The position numbers and the translations under genes are program-made. Of a DNA stretch of 5,359 nucleotides, positions 1 to 5,041 are shown one piece after another. The number at the start of each line of letters is the position of its first letter. The stretch's first letter is position 1. The notes below the pieces were generated by a model, which was given only the letters and a program-made list of their open reading frames with translations, did no database searches and was not told where the DNA came from. Source of the stretch: Deltaproteobacteria bacterium (GTDB lineage: Bacteria; Desulfobacterota; Desulfarculia; Adiutricales; Adiutricaceae); assembly GCA_031278795.1 (NCBI GenBank), contig JAITJT010000038.1:1-5359 (forward strand), in the 5' to 3' direction.

Positions 1-20
1 TGGGTCATGTTATTGATTCC

Positions 21-69
21 GATTTGTTTTAGCTGTGATTTTTTTAACTGTGATTTGTTTTAGCTGTGA
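21..69. repeat. Short tandem repeat, about three units of 15-16 bp
   Basis: Three head-to-tail units of the form GATTT(G)TTTTAGCTGT can be read. The first and third are identical over 18 bases (21-38 and 52-69), and the middle unit (37-52) differs by AACTGT for AGCTGT and by one missing G. It lies in AT-rich DNA (1-209) downstream of argC, where no gene is visible. A second small direct repeat, TATGGTCTT, occurs at 91-99 and 113-121. The function is unknown; slippage-generated intergenic sequence is the simplest explanation. Confidence 0.7.
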
Positions 70-209
70 ACTGAAAAAAAATTGATGCCCTATGGTCTTT
101 GGAAAAAAAGCTTATGGTCTTAAAGAATTGGCTAATAGTCTAGAAGATTTAGAACTTTGGTTTTGATATATATGAACTCTAAGCCTTCCGGAAAGTTTTT
201 TTTTTGTTT

Positions 210-1277
210 TCACGGCCTTAGGGCCACCAGGGGAATGCCCTGGGTCTCGGATTTTCCGGTCATGAGGTTGAGGTTAACCAGGGCCTGGGTGACTGCGCCT
301 CTGGAGAGGTTATCAATCACCGATATGACCTTCAATACCCCGGCTTCCTCATCTAGGGCCATGCTTAGGTCGCAGAAGTTGGTTCCCCTCACGTCTAGGA
401 CGTTCACGCTCACTTCTTTGAGTCTTAGGCGCACAAAGGGAGCGTCTCTGTAGAAGTCTAGGTAGGCTTTGTGGATCTGATCTAAGGTAACGCCATCTTT
501 AAGCTGGGCGTAGAGGGTGGTGAGTATGCCCCTGGACATGGGTGCCAGGTGCGGGGTGAAGGAGAGTGAGACCCTCTCTTGGGTGAGGGCCTCAAGCTCG
601 CCCTTGGCCTCCGGGGTGTGCTGATGACCAACTATCTTATAGGCCTTGAAGTTGTCGTTAAGCTCGCAGTAGGAGTAATCCACCTCCGCCCTCTTTCCGG
701 CGCCTGAGACCCCGGATTTGGAGTCGGCTATGAGAGGGGCATGGGGCTTAAGAAGAGAGTTTTTGGCAAGAGGGGCCGCGGCCAGGATGATGGAGGTGGG
801 GTAGCAGCCCGGGTTGGCGACTAGCTTGGCCTTCATAATATCCTCCCGGTGGAGTTCTGGAAGGCCGTAGACAGCATCTTGGAGGAGCTCCGGGGCGCTG
901 TGCTCCATCTTATAGAACTTTGGATAGAGACTCTTGTCCTTGAGCCTGAAATCACCGGTAAGATCGATTACCCTGGCGCCAAGCTTGAGGATCCTGGGAA
1001 CCAATTTCATGGATGCCCCGTGGGAGACGGCCAGGAAGAATATCTCCGGAAAGCTTTTAGGGTCTTTTTTCTGGATATCTTCTAGAAAGTCCGGGTGAAC
1101 CAACTCCAGCCCCTCATAGGCGGGAACCCCCATGAGGGAGGGATTGGCCTCGGCCAAGCTCTTACCAGCGTCCCCTCTGGAGGTCACCAGCGTTACCTTG
1201 TAGTCCTGGTTTAGGGAGAGGGCCTGAAGCAGTCCCTGCCCGGTGTAGCCGTTCACTCCGATTATGCCTAAAAACAT
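210..1277 (-). CDS. argC: N-acetyl-gamma-glutamyl-phosphate reductase
   Basis: ArgC catalyses the third step of arginine (ornithine) synthesis in the cytoplasm: NADPH-dependent reduction of N-acetylglutamyl phosphate to the semialdehyde. The 355-residue product has the expected length. Visible landmarks are the N-terminal nucleotide-binding turn GVNGYTGQG (residues 7-15), the segment NPGCYPTS (155-162) with the active-site Cys158, DSKSGVSGAGK (185-195), GHQHTPE (217-223), TPHLAPMSRGI (241-251) with a conserved histidine, and the C-terminal NLSRGAVTQALVNLNLM (323-339). The start is favoured because AAGGAAGGA (1281-1289, minus) sits just upstream and the Rossmann motif begins at residue 7. The gene follows rpsI, separated by a strong terminator, so it probably has its own promoter or depends on read-through. 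No clear intrinsic terminator follows its stop: the bases after it are A-rich on the coding strand. Identification is very secure. Confidence 0.97.
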   Translation of the reverse strand: MFLGIIGVNGYTGQGLLQALSLNQDYKVTLVTSRGDAGKSLAEANPSLMGVPAYEGLELVHPDFLEDIQKKDPKSFPEIFFLAVSHGASMKLVPRILKLGARVIDLTGDFRLKDKSLYPKFYKMEHSAPELLQDAVYGLPELHREDIMKAKLVANPGCYPTSIILAAAPLAKNSLLKPHAPLIADSKSGVSGAGKRAEVDYSYCELNDNFKAYKIVGHQHTPEAKGELEALTQERVSLSFTPHLAPMSRGILTTLYAQLKDGVTLDQIHKAYLDFYRDAPFVRLRLKEVSVNVLDVRGTNFCDLSMALDEEAGVLKVISVIDNLSRGAVTQALVNLNLMTGKSETQGIPLVALRP

Positions 1278-1303
1278 AGTTCCTTCCTTAGCTTCATGGG
1301 TGG

Positions 1304-1334
1304 ATTTTAGCCTACAAAATACTCTTCATATGAA
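1304..1334 (-). promoter_or_regulatory. Weak candidate promoter for argC
   Basis: On the minus strand TTCATA (1334-1329) and TAAAAT (1309-1304) are separated by 19 bp and lie between the rpsI terminator and the argC start. The -10 matches the consensus at 5 of 6 bases; the -35 is poor and the spacer is long. The argument for it is mainly positional: argC is cut off from the upstream operon by a strong hairpin terminator and needs transcription from somewhere. Confidence 0.25.
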
Positions 1335-1371
1335 AAAGACCGGGCCCGGAAGATATCCAGGGGCCCGGTCT
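1331..1371 (-). terminator. Intrinsic terminator of the rplM-rpsI operon
   Basis: An 11-bp perfect, GC-rich inverted repeat (AGACCGGGCCC at 1337-1347 and GGGCCCGGTCT at 1361-1371) encloses a 13-base loop. On the minus strand the second arm is followed directly by a run of T (GTCTTTTTC). It begins 33 bases after the rpsI stop codon. On the plus strand no T-run follows, so it works in one direction. This is a classic Rho-independent terminator. Confidence 0.92.
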
Positions 1372-1404
1372 GTAGTTTCCCACAAGACTGAAGATGTTGA
1401 CTCT

Positions 1405-1797
1405 CTAGCGTTTGGAGTACTGGTAGCGTGCCCTGGCGCCTTTCTGGCCGTACTTCTTGCGCTCTTTTTCCCGGCTGTCGCGGGTTAAGAGCCCGGCCTT
1501 CTTCAAGGGAGCCCTCAGGCTCGCGTCATGGAGCTGCAGGGCCTTGGCTATGCCGTGGCGGATGGCGCCGGCCTGGCCACTCACCCCGCCTCCGGAGGCC
1601 AGGATGTAGAAATCGAACTTCCCATGGTTTTTGGTGATGGCGAGAGGCTGCTCAGCCACTATCCTCAGGGTCTCCTGGGTGAAATACTCATTCATGGGAC
1701 GGTGGTTCACGTTCATCTGTCCCGCCCCGGGGTTCATCCAGACCCTAGCTATGGCGTTTTTGCGTTTTCCTGTGGCGTATACCCTAGTGCCTTCCAT
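1405..1797 (-). CDS. rpsI: 30S ribosomal protein S9 (uS9)
   Basis: S9 belongs to the head of the small ribosomal subunit, and its basic C-terminal tail reaches the P-site tRNA. The 130-residue product has the full family pattern: YATGKRKNAIARVWMNPGAG (residues 7-26), the central ASGGGVSGQAGAIRHGIAKA (67-86) and the Lys/Arg-rich tail that closes with GARARYQYSKR, including the universal terminal SKR. Start choice: AAAGGAG (1808-1814, minus) lies 10 bases before ATG, slightly long but acceptable. It follows rplM with a 63-bp AT-rich gap, the normal L13-S9 pairing. That gap contains a perfect TATAAT on the minus strand (1828-1823), but no recognisable -35 was found, so an extra internal promoter is possible but unproven. 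The operon terminator lies directly downstream. Confidence 0.98.
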   Translation of the reverse strand: MEGTRVYATGKRKNAIARVWMNPGAGQMNVNHRPMNEYFTQETLRIVAEQPLAITKNHGKFDFYILASGGGVSGQAGAIRHGIAKALQLHDASLRAPLKKAGLLTRDSREKERKKYGQKGARARYQYSKR

Positions 1798-1860
1798 CGT
1801 CTTTCAACTCCTTTGGGAAAGAATTATATGGTTAAAATTCGCGCTATACGGTTATAATCT

Positions 1861-2301
1861 CTAGCTCTTGAGGACCAGAACCTCTGGCTTCTGCCTCTTG
1901 TGCGGGTGCTCCGAGCCCACGTAGACCTTGAGCTTCTTCAGCTGCCTGCGCCCCAGGGTGTTCTTGGGGAGCATGCCCCTCACCGCGTGCATGAGTAGCT
2001 CGGTGGGCTTCTTTTCCAATACGGTCTTGGCCACCACCTCTTTGAGTCCGCCCACGAAGCCGGTGTGGTGCCTGTAGAGCTTCTGCTCCATCTTCCTACC
2101 CGTTAGGCGTACCTTCTCGGCGTTGATGACCACTATGAAGTCGCCCGTGTCGTTGTGGGGAGTGAAGATGGCCTTGTCCTTGCCCCTCAACTTATTGGCT
2201 ATCTGGGAGGCGAGCCTACCCAGGACCTTGTCAGCGGCGTCCACCACATACCAGCGCTTAAGCACTTCCTTCTCTTTGGCCATAAAAGTTTTGTTGTTCA
2301 T
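1861..2301 (-). CDS. rplM: 50S ribosomal protein L13 (uL13)
   Basis: L13 is an early-assembling large-subunit protein that binds 23S rRNA. In E. coli it also represses its own operon by binding its mRNA leader. The product of 146 residues fits the family (E. coli 142). Recognisable parts are [18 protein letters not shown] (15-32), [19 protein letters not shown] (46-64), [12 protein letters not shown] (76-87) and the family signature [20 protein letters not shown] (107-126), followed by YVGSEHPH. The open frame extends four codons further, to an ATG at 2313, but [10 protein letters not shown] aligns with the usual MKTF.AK start. GGTGATC (2310-2304, minus), which can pair with the extended 3' end of 16S rRNA, sits correctly for the ATG at 2301, whereas nothing suitable precedes 2313. 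It is first in the operon with rpsI. Confidence 0.97.
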   Translation of the reverse strand: MNNKTFMAKEKEVLKRWYVVDAADKVLGRLASQIANKLRGKDKAIFTPHNDTGDFIVVINAEKVRLTGRKMEQKLYRHHTGFVGGLKEVVAKTVLEKKPTELLMHAVRGMLPKNTLGRRQLKKLKVYVGSEHPHKRQKPEVLVLKS

Positions 2302-2346
2302 AAGGATCACCATAAAAACCCCGAAAAAGGCTAATAAATATGCCCT

Positions 2347-2385
2347 GGGTCAAATTTAGGGATATAGGCCCGCGGCCTTTAACCC
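2347..2385 (-). promoter_or_regulatory. Structured 5' leader element of rplM mRNA
   Basis: If transcription starts about 7 bases after the -10 box, the rplM message has a leader of roughly 97 nt. Within it GGGTTAAA (2385-2378) can pair with TTTGACCC (2354-2347), 8 bp including one G-U, and this encloses a GGCC-GCG-GGCC mini-hairpin (2377-2367) with a 12-base one-sided bulge. Leaders of L13 operons are known autoregulatory sites in several phyla, so an L13-binding element is a reasonable guess. The fold was drawn by eye and not tested by covariation. Confidence 0.45.
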
Positions 2386-2404
2386 AAAAAGCCCTGAACT
2401 AGAC

Positions 2405-2433
2405 CTTATAGCACCATCCTAAAGGCCTGTCAA
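2405..2433 (-). promoter_or_regulatory. Sigma70-type promoter of rplM-rpsI
   Basis: The minus strand shows a perfect TTGACA (2433-2428), exactly 17 bp of spacer, and TATAAG (2410-2405; 5 of 6 consensus bases). It is the best promoter match in the window and lies directly upstream of the ribosomal protein operon, pointing toward it. The predicted start is near 2398. Confidence 0.82.
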
Positions 2434-2448
2434 CAAGTAAAATATGAT

Positions 2449-2526
2449 TTTGGGGCCCCTGGTGGCCTTCCCCAAAGAGGGCCTCTACCCTCTATTTTAG
2501 GCTCTTAGCCCCCCAAATGCCTAAAA
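2449..2526. repeat. Cluster of small inverted repeats downstream of the FchA-like gene
   Basis: Three adjoining inverted repeats are packed in 78 bases: TTTGGGG/CCCCAAA (2449-2455 and 2470-2476), AGAGGG/CCCTCT (2476-2481 and 2488-2493) and TTTTAGGC/GCCTAAAA (2495-2502 and 2519-2526). They sit between the FchA-like stop and the rplM promoter. They could jointly end the upstream transcript, but none has a clean T-tract on the minus strand. A role in mRNA 3'-end protection or termination is inference. Confidence 0.45.
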
Positions 2527-2548
2527 GTTGGGCTTACTCTAATCTCAG

Positions 2549-2578
2549 AGGCCTGCGGGCCCTAGGGCCCGCTGGCCT
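2549..2578. repeat. Perfect 18-bp GC-rich palindrome with extended stem
   Basis: GCGGGCCCTAGGGCCCGC (2555-2572) is identical to its own reverse complement. After one T/T mismatch the symmetry continues with AGGCC (2549-2553) and GGCCT (2574-2578), giving up to 12 paired bases with a CTAG turn. It begins 34 bases beyond the stop of the FchA-like gene. Neither strand has a T-run behind it, so it is not a standard intrinsic terminator; a 3' stabilising hairpin or extragenic palindromic repeat is possible. Confidence 0.75.
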
Positions 2579-2611
2579 TTGGGTCTTTGAGGCTCTTGAA
2601 AAGCCCCCTAA

Positions 2612-3259
2612 CTAGAGGGACTTGTTTCTTTTCTGGGCGATGGCCAGGGTATTCTTTAGAATTTTATCGGAATCGGAAAGAAGACGGTTCTGGTAATCCA
2701 GACTGTGCTTCTTGTGGGAGGCCAATTTAATATCTAGGTCCTCTTTGACCTCAGAGGAGACAAAAGCCGCCCTCACTGCCGCTTCCAGCAACACGGCCGC
2801 CACGGCAGCGTCCGAGGCGACCGTTCCTTTACCTATTTCAGCTAGGCGCATATTGTACTCCAGAAGCTCACAGGCCTTTTTGGCAATCAGCTCAAGGGTA
2901 TCTACCAGTTCAAGGGAGAGAATATCTATCTTTTTTGACCTCTCCCCTCTTTCCTCCCGGCTTGAGCCTGTTTGCTCGTCAAGGTCTTGGAGCTTAAGGG
3001 AAATGCCCATGCTCTTGTCAGTGAGGGCTTTGAAGGCCACCATGCTCTCTTCCACATCCTTTAAGATTCCCTCAATCTCCGCTGAGCCATTCTCAGATCC
3101 CCCCTTGTCCAGGGTGAGATTGGCGACCATTGCCGACATGGAAGCCCCCAGGGCCGCGGACATGGCCGTGAAGCACGCGCCCGGGATGCGGCCACCGGAG
3201 GAGGCTATCTCCAAGATGTCAGAGAGTGGTTTCCGGCAGATGTCATCGTCATTTGGCAT
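2612..3259 (-). CDS. Cyclodeaminase/cyclohydrolase family protein (FTCD_C, FchA-like)
   Basis: This 215-residue, mostly helical protein matches the family of formimidoyl-THF cyclodeaminase C-terminal domains and bacterial methenyl-THF cyclohydrolase FchA, cytoplasmic enzymes of folate one-carbon metabolism. Supporting features are LSDILEIASSG (12-22), PGACFTAMSAALGASMSAMV (26-45) continuing into ANLTLDK (46-52), the LTDKS position (79-83), and ASDAAVAAVLLEAAVRAAF (148-166), equivalent to the family's SDAGVAALL.EAA.RGA helix. Length agrees with stand-alone members. Oddities: the usual PGGGS loop reads PGACF, and about 12 charged residues (99-110) interrupt the middle. Start choice: GGAGG (3269-3265, minus) lies 5 bases before the ATG at 3259, while two in-frame ATGs upstream (3280, 3289) lack ribosome sites and overlap a TATAAT. 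Family membership is fairly sure; the exact activity is not. It appears to be transcribed alone. Confidence 0.8.
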   Translation of the reverse strand: MPNDDDICRKPLSDILEIASSGGRIPGACFTAMSAALGASMSAMVANLTLDKGGSENGSAEIEGILKDVEESMVAFKALTDKSMGISLKLQDLDEQTGSSREERGERSKKIDILSLELVDTLELIAKKACELLEYNMRLAEIGKGTVASDAAVAAVLLEAAVRAAFVSSEVKEDLDIKLASHKKHSLDYQNRLLSDSDKILKNTLAIAQKRNKSL

Positions 3260-3278
3260 GTTGCCCTCCGTTTTGGCC

Positions 3279-3284
3279 ATTATA
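3279..3284 (-). promoter_or_regulatory. Candidate -10 box for the FchA-like gene
   Basis: A perfect TATAAT lies on the minus strand 19 bases before the chosen start codon. Transcription beginning about 7 bases later would give a very short leader that still contains the GGAGG site. No good -35 box stands 16-18 bp upstream, so an activator may be needed, or the match may be accidental. Confidence 0.35.
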
Positions 3285-3353
3285 CACAAGTGCCTCGCAA
3301 AACTGTTATAAAAAGATGATAGTAGCTCTTACATCTATAGGGCATTTTAAGAA

Positions 3354-3379
3354 AAAGGGCGCCAAATCAGGCGTCCTTT
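3354..3379 (-). terminator. Second candidate terminator behind satP
   Basis: AAAGG.CGCC and GGCG.CCTTT (3354-3363 and 3370-3379) form a 10-position stem with a 6-base loop. The odd position is a G-U pair if read on the plus strand but an A-C mismatch on the minus strand. On the minus strand the stem runs into TTTTTCTT, the expected tail for a terminator of satP read-through. It separates satP from the FchA-like gene. Confidence 0.5.
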
Positions 3380-3433
3380 GCCCTTATTTTCACAAAAACC
3401 CCTATCCCCCAATCTCTAGCCGGAAGCAAATGA

Positions 3434-3469
3434 AATCCCCCCTCACCTCAAGTTTGGGAAGGGGGGATT
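3434..3469 (-). terminator. Likely terminator of satP
   Basis: AATCCCCCCT (3434-3443) and AGGGGGGATT (3460-3469) form a perfect 10-bp stem with a 16-base loop, starting 40 bases after the satP stop. On the minus strand it is followed by ATTTCATTT, a mediocre T-tract. The position and strong stem suggest termination or 3'-end protection. A second hairpin with a better T-run follows at 3354-3379. Confidence 0.6.
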
Positions 3470-3509
3470 GTTAGTTAGAGCCGCTTCGGCTAAAAGGATG
3501 GCTTATGGC

Positions 3510-4061
3510 TCAGTAGGGGAGAACCTTTTTCTTGGCTGTCTCCTCCAAGGTGATGGCCGCTCCCAGGTAGAGGGCCGAGCCGCCGCAGAGGACTCCCTCC
3601 CAGCCGGCTATCAGCAGAACGGCACCTGATTGGGTGAAGTGGAATACAGCCAGCAAGAGAAGAAGAAGAACCAGGGTCGAGACCACCAGGGCGAGAACCT
3701 TTCCGCCATTGTAGACCCCAAGAAGCAGCAGGAACACATAGATGGCCCAGATGAGCATGAAGGCCCCCAGGACAGAGCTATCCGGTTTCGCGGCCCATCC
3801 GAGTACCGGCAAAAAGGAGAAGGCGGCGACACTCATCCAGAAACCTCCAAAGGAGGTGAAGACCACGCAGCCGAAGGTGTTCCCCTTCACGAACTCCATG
3901 ATACCGGCGAGCATCTGGGCGAGTCCGCCCACGAAGATGGCCTGGGCCATGATGGGGGAACCGTCCACGATGACTCCCGCGTTGGCGAGACTGAGGAGGA
4001 TGGTGGAAAGTCCAAAAGTGATAAGTCCAAGAGGTGTAGGATTTGCGAGGGTGGGGGGCAT
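3510..4061 (-). CDS. satP: Acetate/succinate transporter, GPR1/FUN34/YaaH (AceTr) family
   Basis: Members of this family are inner-membrane channels or proton-coupled carriers for acetate and succinate. The 183-residue protein (E. coli SatP 188) opens with the family signature ANPTPLGL (residues 6-13). Six hydrophobic helices can be placed at about 12-30, 38-57, 63-84, 97-116, 121-141 and 146-169. The conserved block GIMEFVKGNTFGCVVFTSFG (53-72) lies between helices 2 and 3, and the basic C-terminus ends EETAKKKVLPY, like the usual ..VLP tail. The start is supported by AAGGA (4072-4068, minus) 6 bases before ATG and by the signature so close to the N-terminus. Substrate is inferred from the family. 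It is followed by two candidate terminators, so it is probably monocistronic. Acetate uptake or export would suit an acetate-using or acetate-producing anaerobe. Confidence 0.92.
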   Translation of the reverse strand: MPPTLANPTPLGLITFGLSTILLSLANAGVIVDGSPIMAQAIFVGGLAQMLAGIMEFVKGNTFGCVVFTSFGGFWMSVAAFSFLPVLGWAAKPDSSVLGAFMLIWAIYVFLLLLGVYNGGKVLALVVSTLVLLLLLLAVFHFTQSGAVLLIAGWEGVLCGGSALYLGAAITLEETAKKKVLPY

Positions 4062-4064
4062 ATA

Positions 4065-4112
4065 AATTCCTTGTTTATAATTGAGATGCCCGCGGGGGAG
4101 GAATTACCGCGG
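4065..4112 (-). promoter_or_regulatory. satP leader with two competing pairings
   Basis: On the minus strand CCGCGG (4112-4107) can pair with a second CCGCGG (4095-4090), closing an 11-base loop that contains AATTCC (4105-4100). The same AATTCC is complementary to GGAATT (4070-4065), which overlaps the satP Shine-Dalgarno site. The hairpin and the site-masking helix are therefore alternatives, as in translational switches. This was seen by eye only; no ligand or family is recognised. Confidence 0.3.
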
Positions 4113-4138
4113 TATATGTTTCAGGCCTTGGCTCTCAA
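4111..4138 (-). promoter_or_regulatory. Candidate promoter of satP
   Basis: TTGAGA (4138-4133; 5 of 6) and TATACC (4116-4111; 4 of 6) are separated by 16 bp on the minus strand, pointing at satP and placed so that the leader would include most of the paired elements at 4065-4112. Match quality is moderate. Confidence 0.35.
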
Positions 4139-4209
4139 AGCGCCCATTAAGTTTCAGAGTGGAAAATGAACGGATGACTATGGGTGGAGCCTTCCTCCCC
4201 GGCCTGGAT

Positions 4210-4224
4210 GATGAAAGTTTCATC
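4210..4224. promoter_or_regulatory. Perfect operator-like dyad GATGAAA-G-TTTCATC
   Basis: Seven-base arms around one central base are perfectly symmetrical. It lies about 150 bp upstream of the satP start at the edge of the AT-rich region. A related but tighter dyad, CATGAA-T-TTCATG, occurs at 4815-4827. Such symmetry suits a dimeric repressor site, but no regulator is known here. Confidence 0.35.
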
Positions 4225-4248
4225 TGTTTTCTAGCTAAACGCTCATAA

Positions 4249-4365
4249 GCGCAAGCTATTAGTGCTTGTTAAGTGTTATGGAACGCTAAAAGCTTCCACA
4301 GGCTAAGAAATGTTTCCTGTTATCTGAATCTTAAATGCTTTAGATAAAATTCTAATAGCTTGCGC
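4249..4365. repeat. 14-bp perfect inverted repeat pair
   Basis: GCGCAAGCTATTAG (4249-4262) has its exact reverse complement at 4352-4365, with 89 bases between. The inner segment contains two copies of the TGTTAT...CTTAA motif. The second arm runs into another hairpin, GCAAAAA/TTTTTGC (4364-4370 and 4374-4380). It could be the ends of a small element or the base stem of a folded RNA. Confidence 0.7.
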
Positions 4366-4429
4366 AAAAAATATTTTTGCTTTCTCTGGTACATACCTGT
4401 TACATGTTATGCTACGCTTAAATGCGAGA

Positions 4430-4560
4430 GAAGCGCTCCAATGGAGCCTTTAACTAGGCATGTTTTGTGTTATGCAAAACTTAATGCGTTTTTGCCAGGC
4501 TATAAATGGCGCTGGTTTCACGTAGATGTTATCTCTTAGGCGCAAGTATTGGAGCGTTTT
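4430..4560. repeat. Second long-range inverted repeat CGCTCCAAT/ATTGGAGCG
   Basis: CGCTCCAAT (4434-4442) and ATTGGAGCG (4548-4556) are exact reverse complements. The pairing extends outward to 4430 and 4560 with two A-T and two G-T positions. The first arm also forms a local hairpin, GCTCC-AAT-GGAGC (4435-4447), so the arms have competing partners. Confidence 0.5.
4458..4487 (+). repeat. Hairpin built around one repeat copy
   Basis: GCATGTTTTG (4458-4467) pairs with CAAAAC (4475-4480) and, across a three-base bulge, ATGC (4484-4487). The loop TGTTATG is the conserved head of the dispersed repeat. The flanks GGCA (4457-4460) and TGCC (4493-4496) offer an alternative outer pairing. Confidence 0.45.
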
Positions 4561-4641
4561 AGTGGGATTTTTTCATTATGCTTAAAGCTTAATACGCCCG
4601 AGTTACAAAAATACCCTTAACGCTAAGCATAAGAGCGCAAG

Positions 4642-4657
4642 CGTGTCATGTGACACG
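4642..4657. promoter_or_regulatory. Perfect dyad CGTGTCA-TG-TGACACG
   Basis: Seven-base arms with a two-base centre. The centre is too tight for a good RNA hairpin, so a protein-binding site on DNA is more likely than a terminator stem, although a T7 tract follows at 4671-4677. It follows a GCGCAAG word (4635-4641). Confidence 0.4.
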
Positions 4658-4741
4658 GTTGTCCCAGGCCTTTTTTTAGGTAAAAAATAAATTTTGGGGG
4701 AAAGGGATCCTTTTTCACTTTTATGACAAGTTAATTACCAT

Positions 4742-4757
4742 AAAAAACAAGTTTTTT
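4742..4757. repeat. A/T-rich dyad AAAAAAC-AA-GTTTTTT
   Basis: Perfect 7-base arms around AA within a run of AT-rich sequence. The base bias alone makes such dyads fairly likely, so little weight should be placed on it. Confidence 0.35.
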
Positions 4758-4814
4758 CAATGCTTTTAAGCCCTTCTCCAAACAAATCTAATTTTGAAAA
4801 ACCCTTACTCCTAC

Positions 4815-4827
4815 CATGAATTTCATG
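4815..4827. promoter_or_regulatory. Perfect dyad CATGAA-T-TTCATG
   Basis: Six-base arms around one base, related in sequence to the dyad at 4210-4224 but with closer half-sites. It covers the start codon of the unconvincing 4816-5052 frame. Operator function is speculative. Confidence 0.25.
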
Positions 4828-5041
4828 ATAGGTAATTTCGCCTCAAAATTAGGAACAATTATTTCCGCGATAAAAATTCAACCGCGGCGCGTAGCCTTAT
4901 GGCGCCTCCCCAAAACCACGTGGGATTTTCCAAATTATCTTCAGCACATTAATGTATACGCATGGAATAATCATTATTTAAACGCAGAGGGGAATCTCTT
5001 TTTAAACGCGTATGACGTTCTCTCTACTTTACAAATAGTGG

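Larger units (their letters stand above)
4275..4598 (+). repeat. Degenerate repeat family TGTTATGC...CTTAA.GCG, four to six copies
   Basis: Copies aligned by eye begin at 4275 (GTTATGGAACGCTAAAAGC), 4319 (GTTATCTGAATCTTAAATGC), 4406 (GTTATGCTACGCTTAAATGC), 4469 (GTTATGCAAAACTTAATGCG) and 4575 (ATTATGCTTAAAGCTTAATA), with a shorter relative at 4528 (GTTATCTCTTAGGCGC). The second and third share 16 of 21 positions when the preceding T is included. A possible reverse copy lies at 4617-4633. Spacing is irregular (about 44, 87, 63 and 106 bases), which excludes a CRISPR or simple tandem array. Confidence 0.5.

Noticed and set aside
184..206. Terminator-like CTTCCGGAA followed by a long T-run on the plus strand
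   Set aside because: The palindrome has no loop and no plus-strand gene lies upstream. For argC (minus) the homopolymer is on the wrong side and reads as A.
2325..2353. TTGACC near rplM as an alternative -35 box
   Set aside because: No -10-like hexamer lies 15-19 bp downstream; the bases there are CCTTTTT. The promoter at 2405-2433 is much better.
2712..3311. Plus-strand frame of 199 codons opposite the FchA-like gene
   Set aside because: The Ser/Ala/Arg-rich translation is typical of an antisense shadow. The minus-strand product matches a known family.
3630..4169. Plus-strand frame of 179 codons opposite satP
   Set aside because: It is an antisense shadow of a membrane-protein gene, whose hydrophobic codons read as charged residues on the other strand. 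It has no family resemblance, and satP is well supported.
4268..4297. Integron attC (VCR-like) site, from AGTGTTATG and nearby CTTAGGCG words
   Set aside because: Canonical paired R and L boxes with the expected symmetry could not be assembled, and there are no cassette genes or integrase. Kept only as a weak possibility in the repeat finding.
4249..4641. CRISPR array or tRNA/tmRNA gene
   Set aside because: Repeat copies are too diverged and too irregularly spaced for CRISPR. No T-loop GTTCGAATC-like block, cloverleaf or tmRNA end sequence was found.
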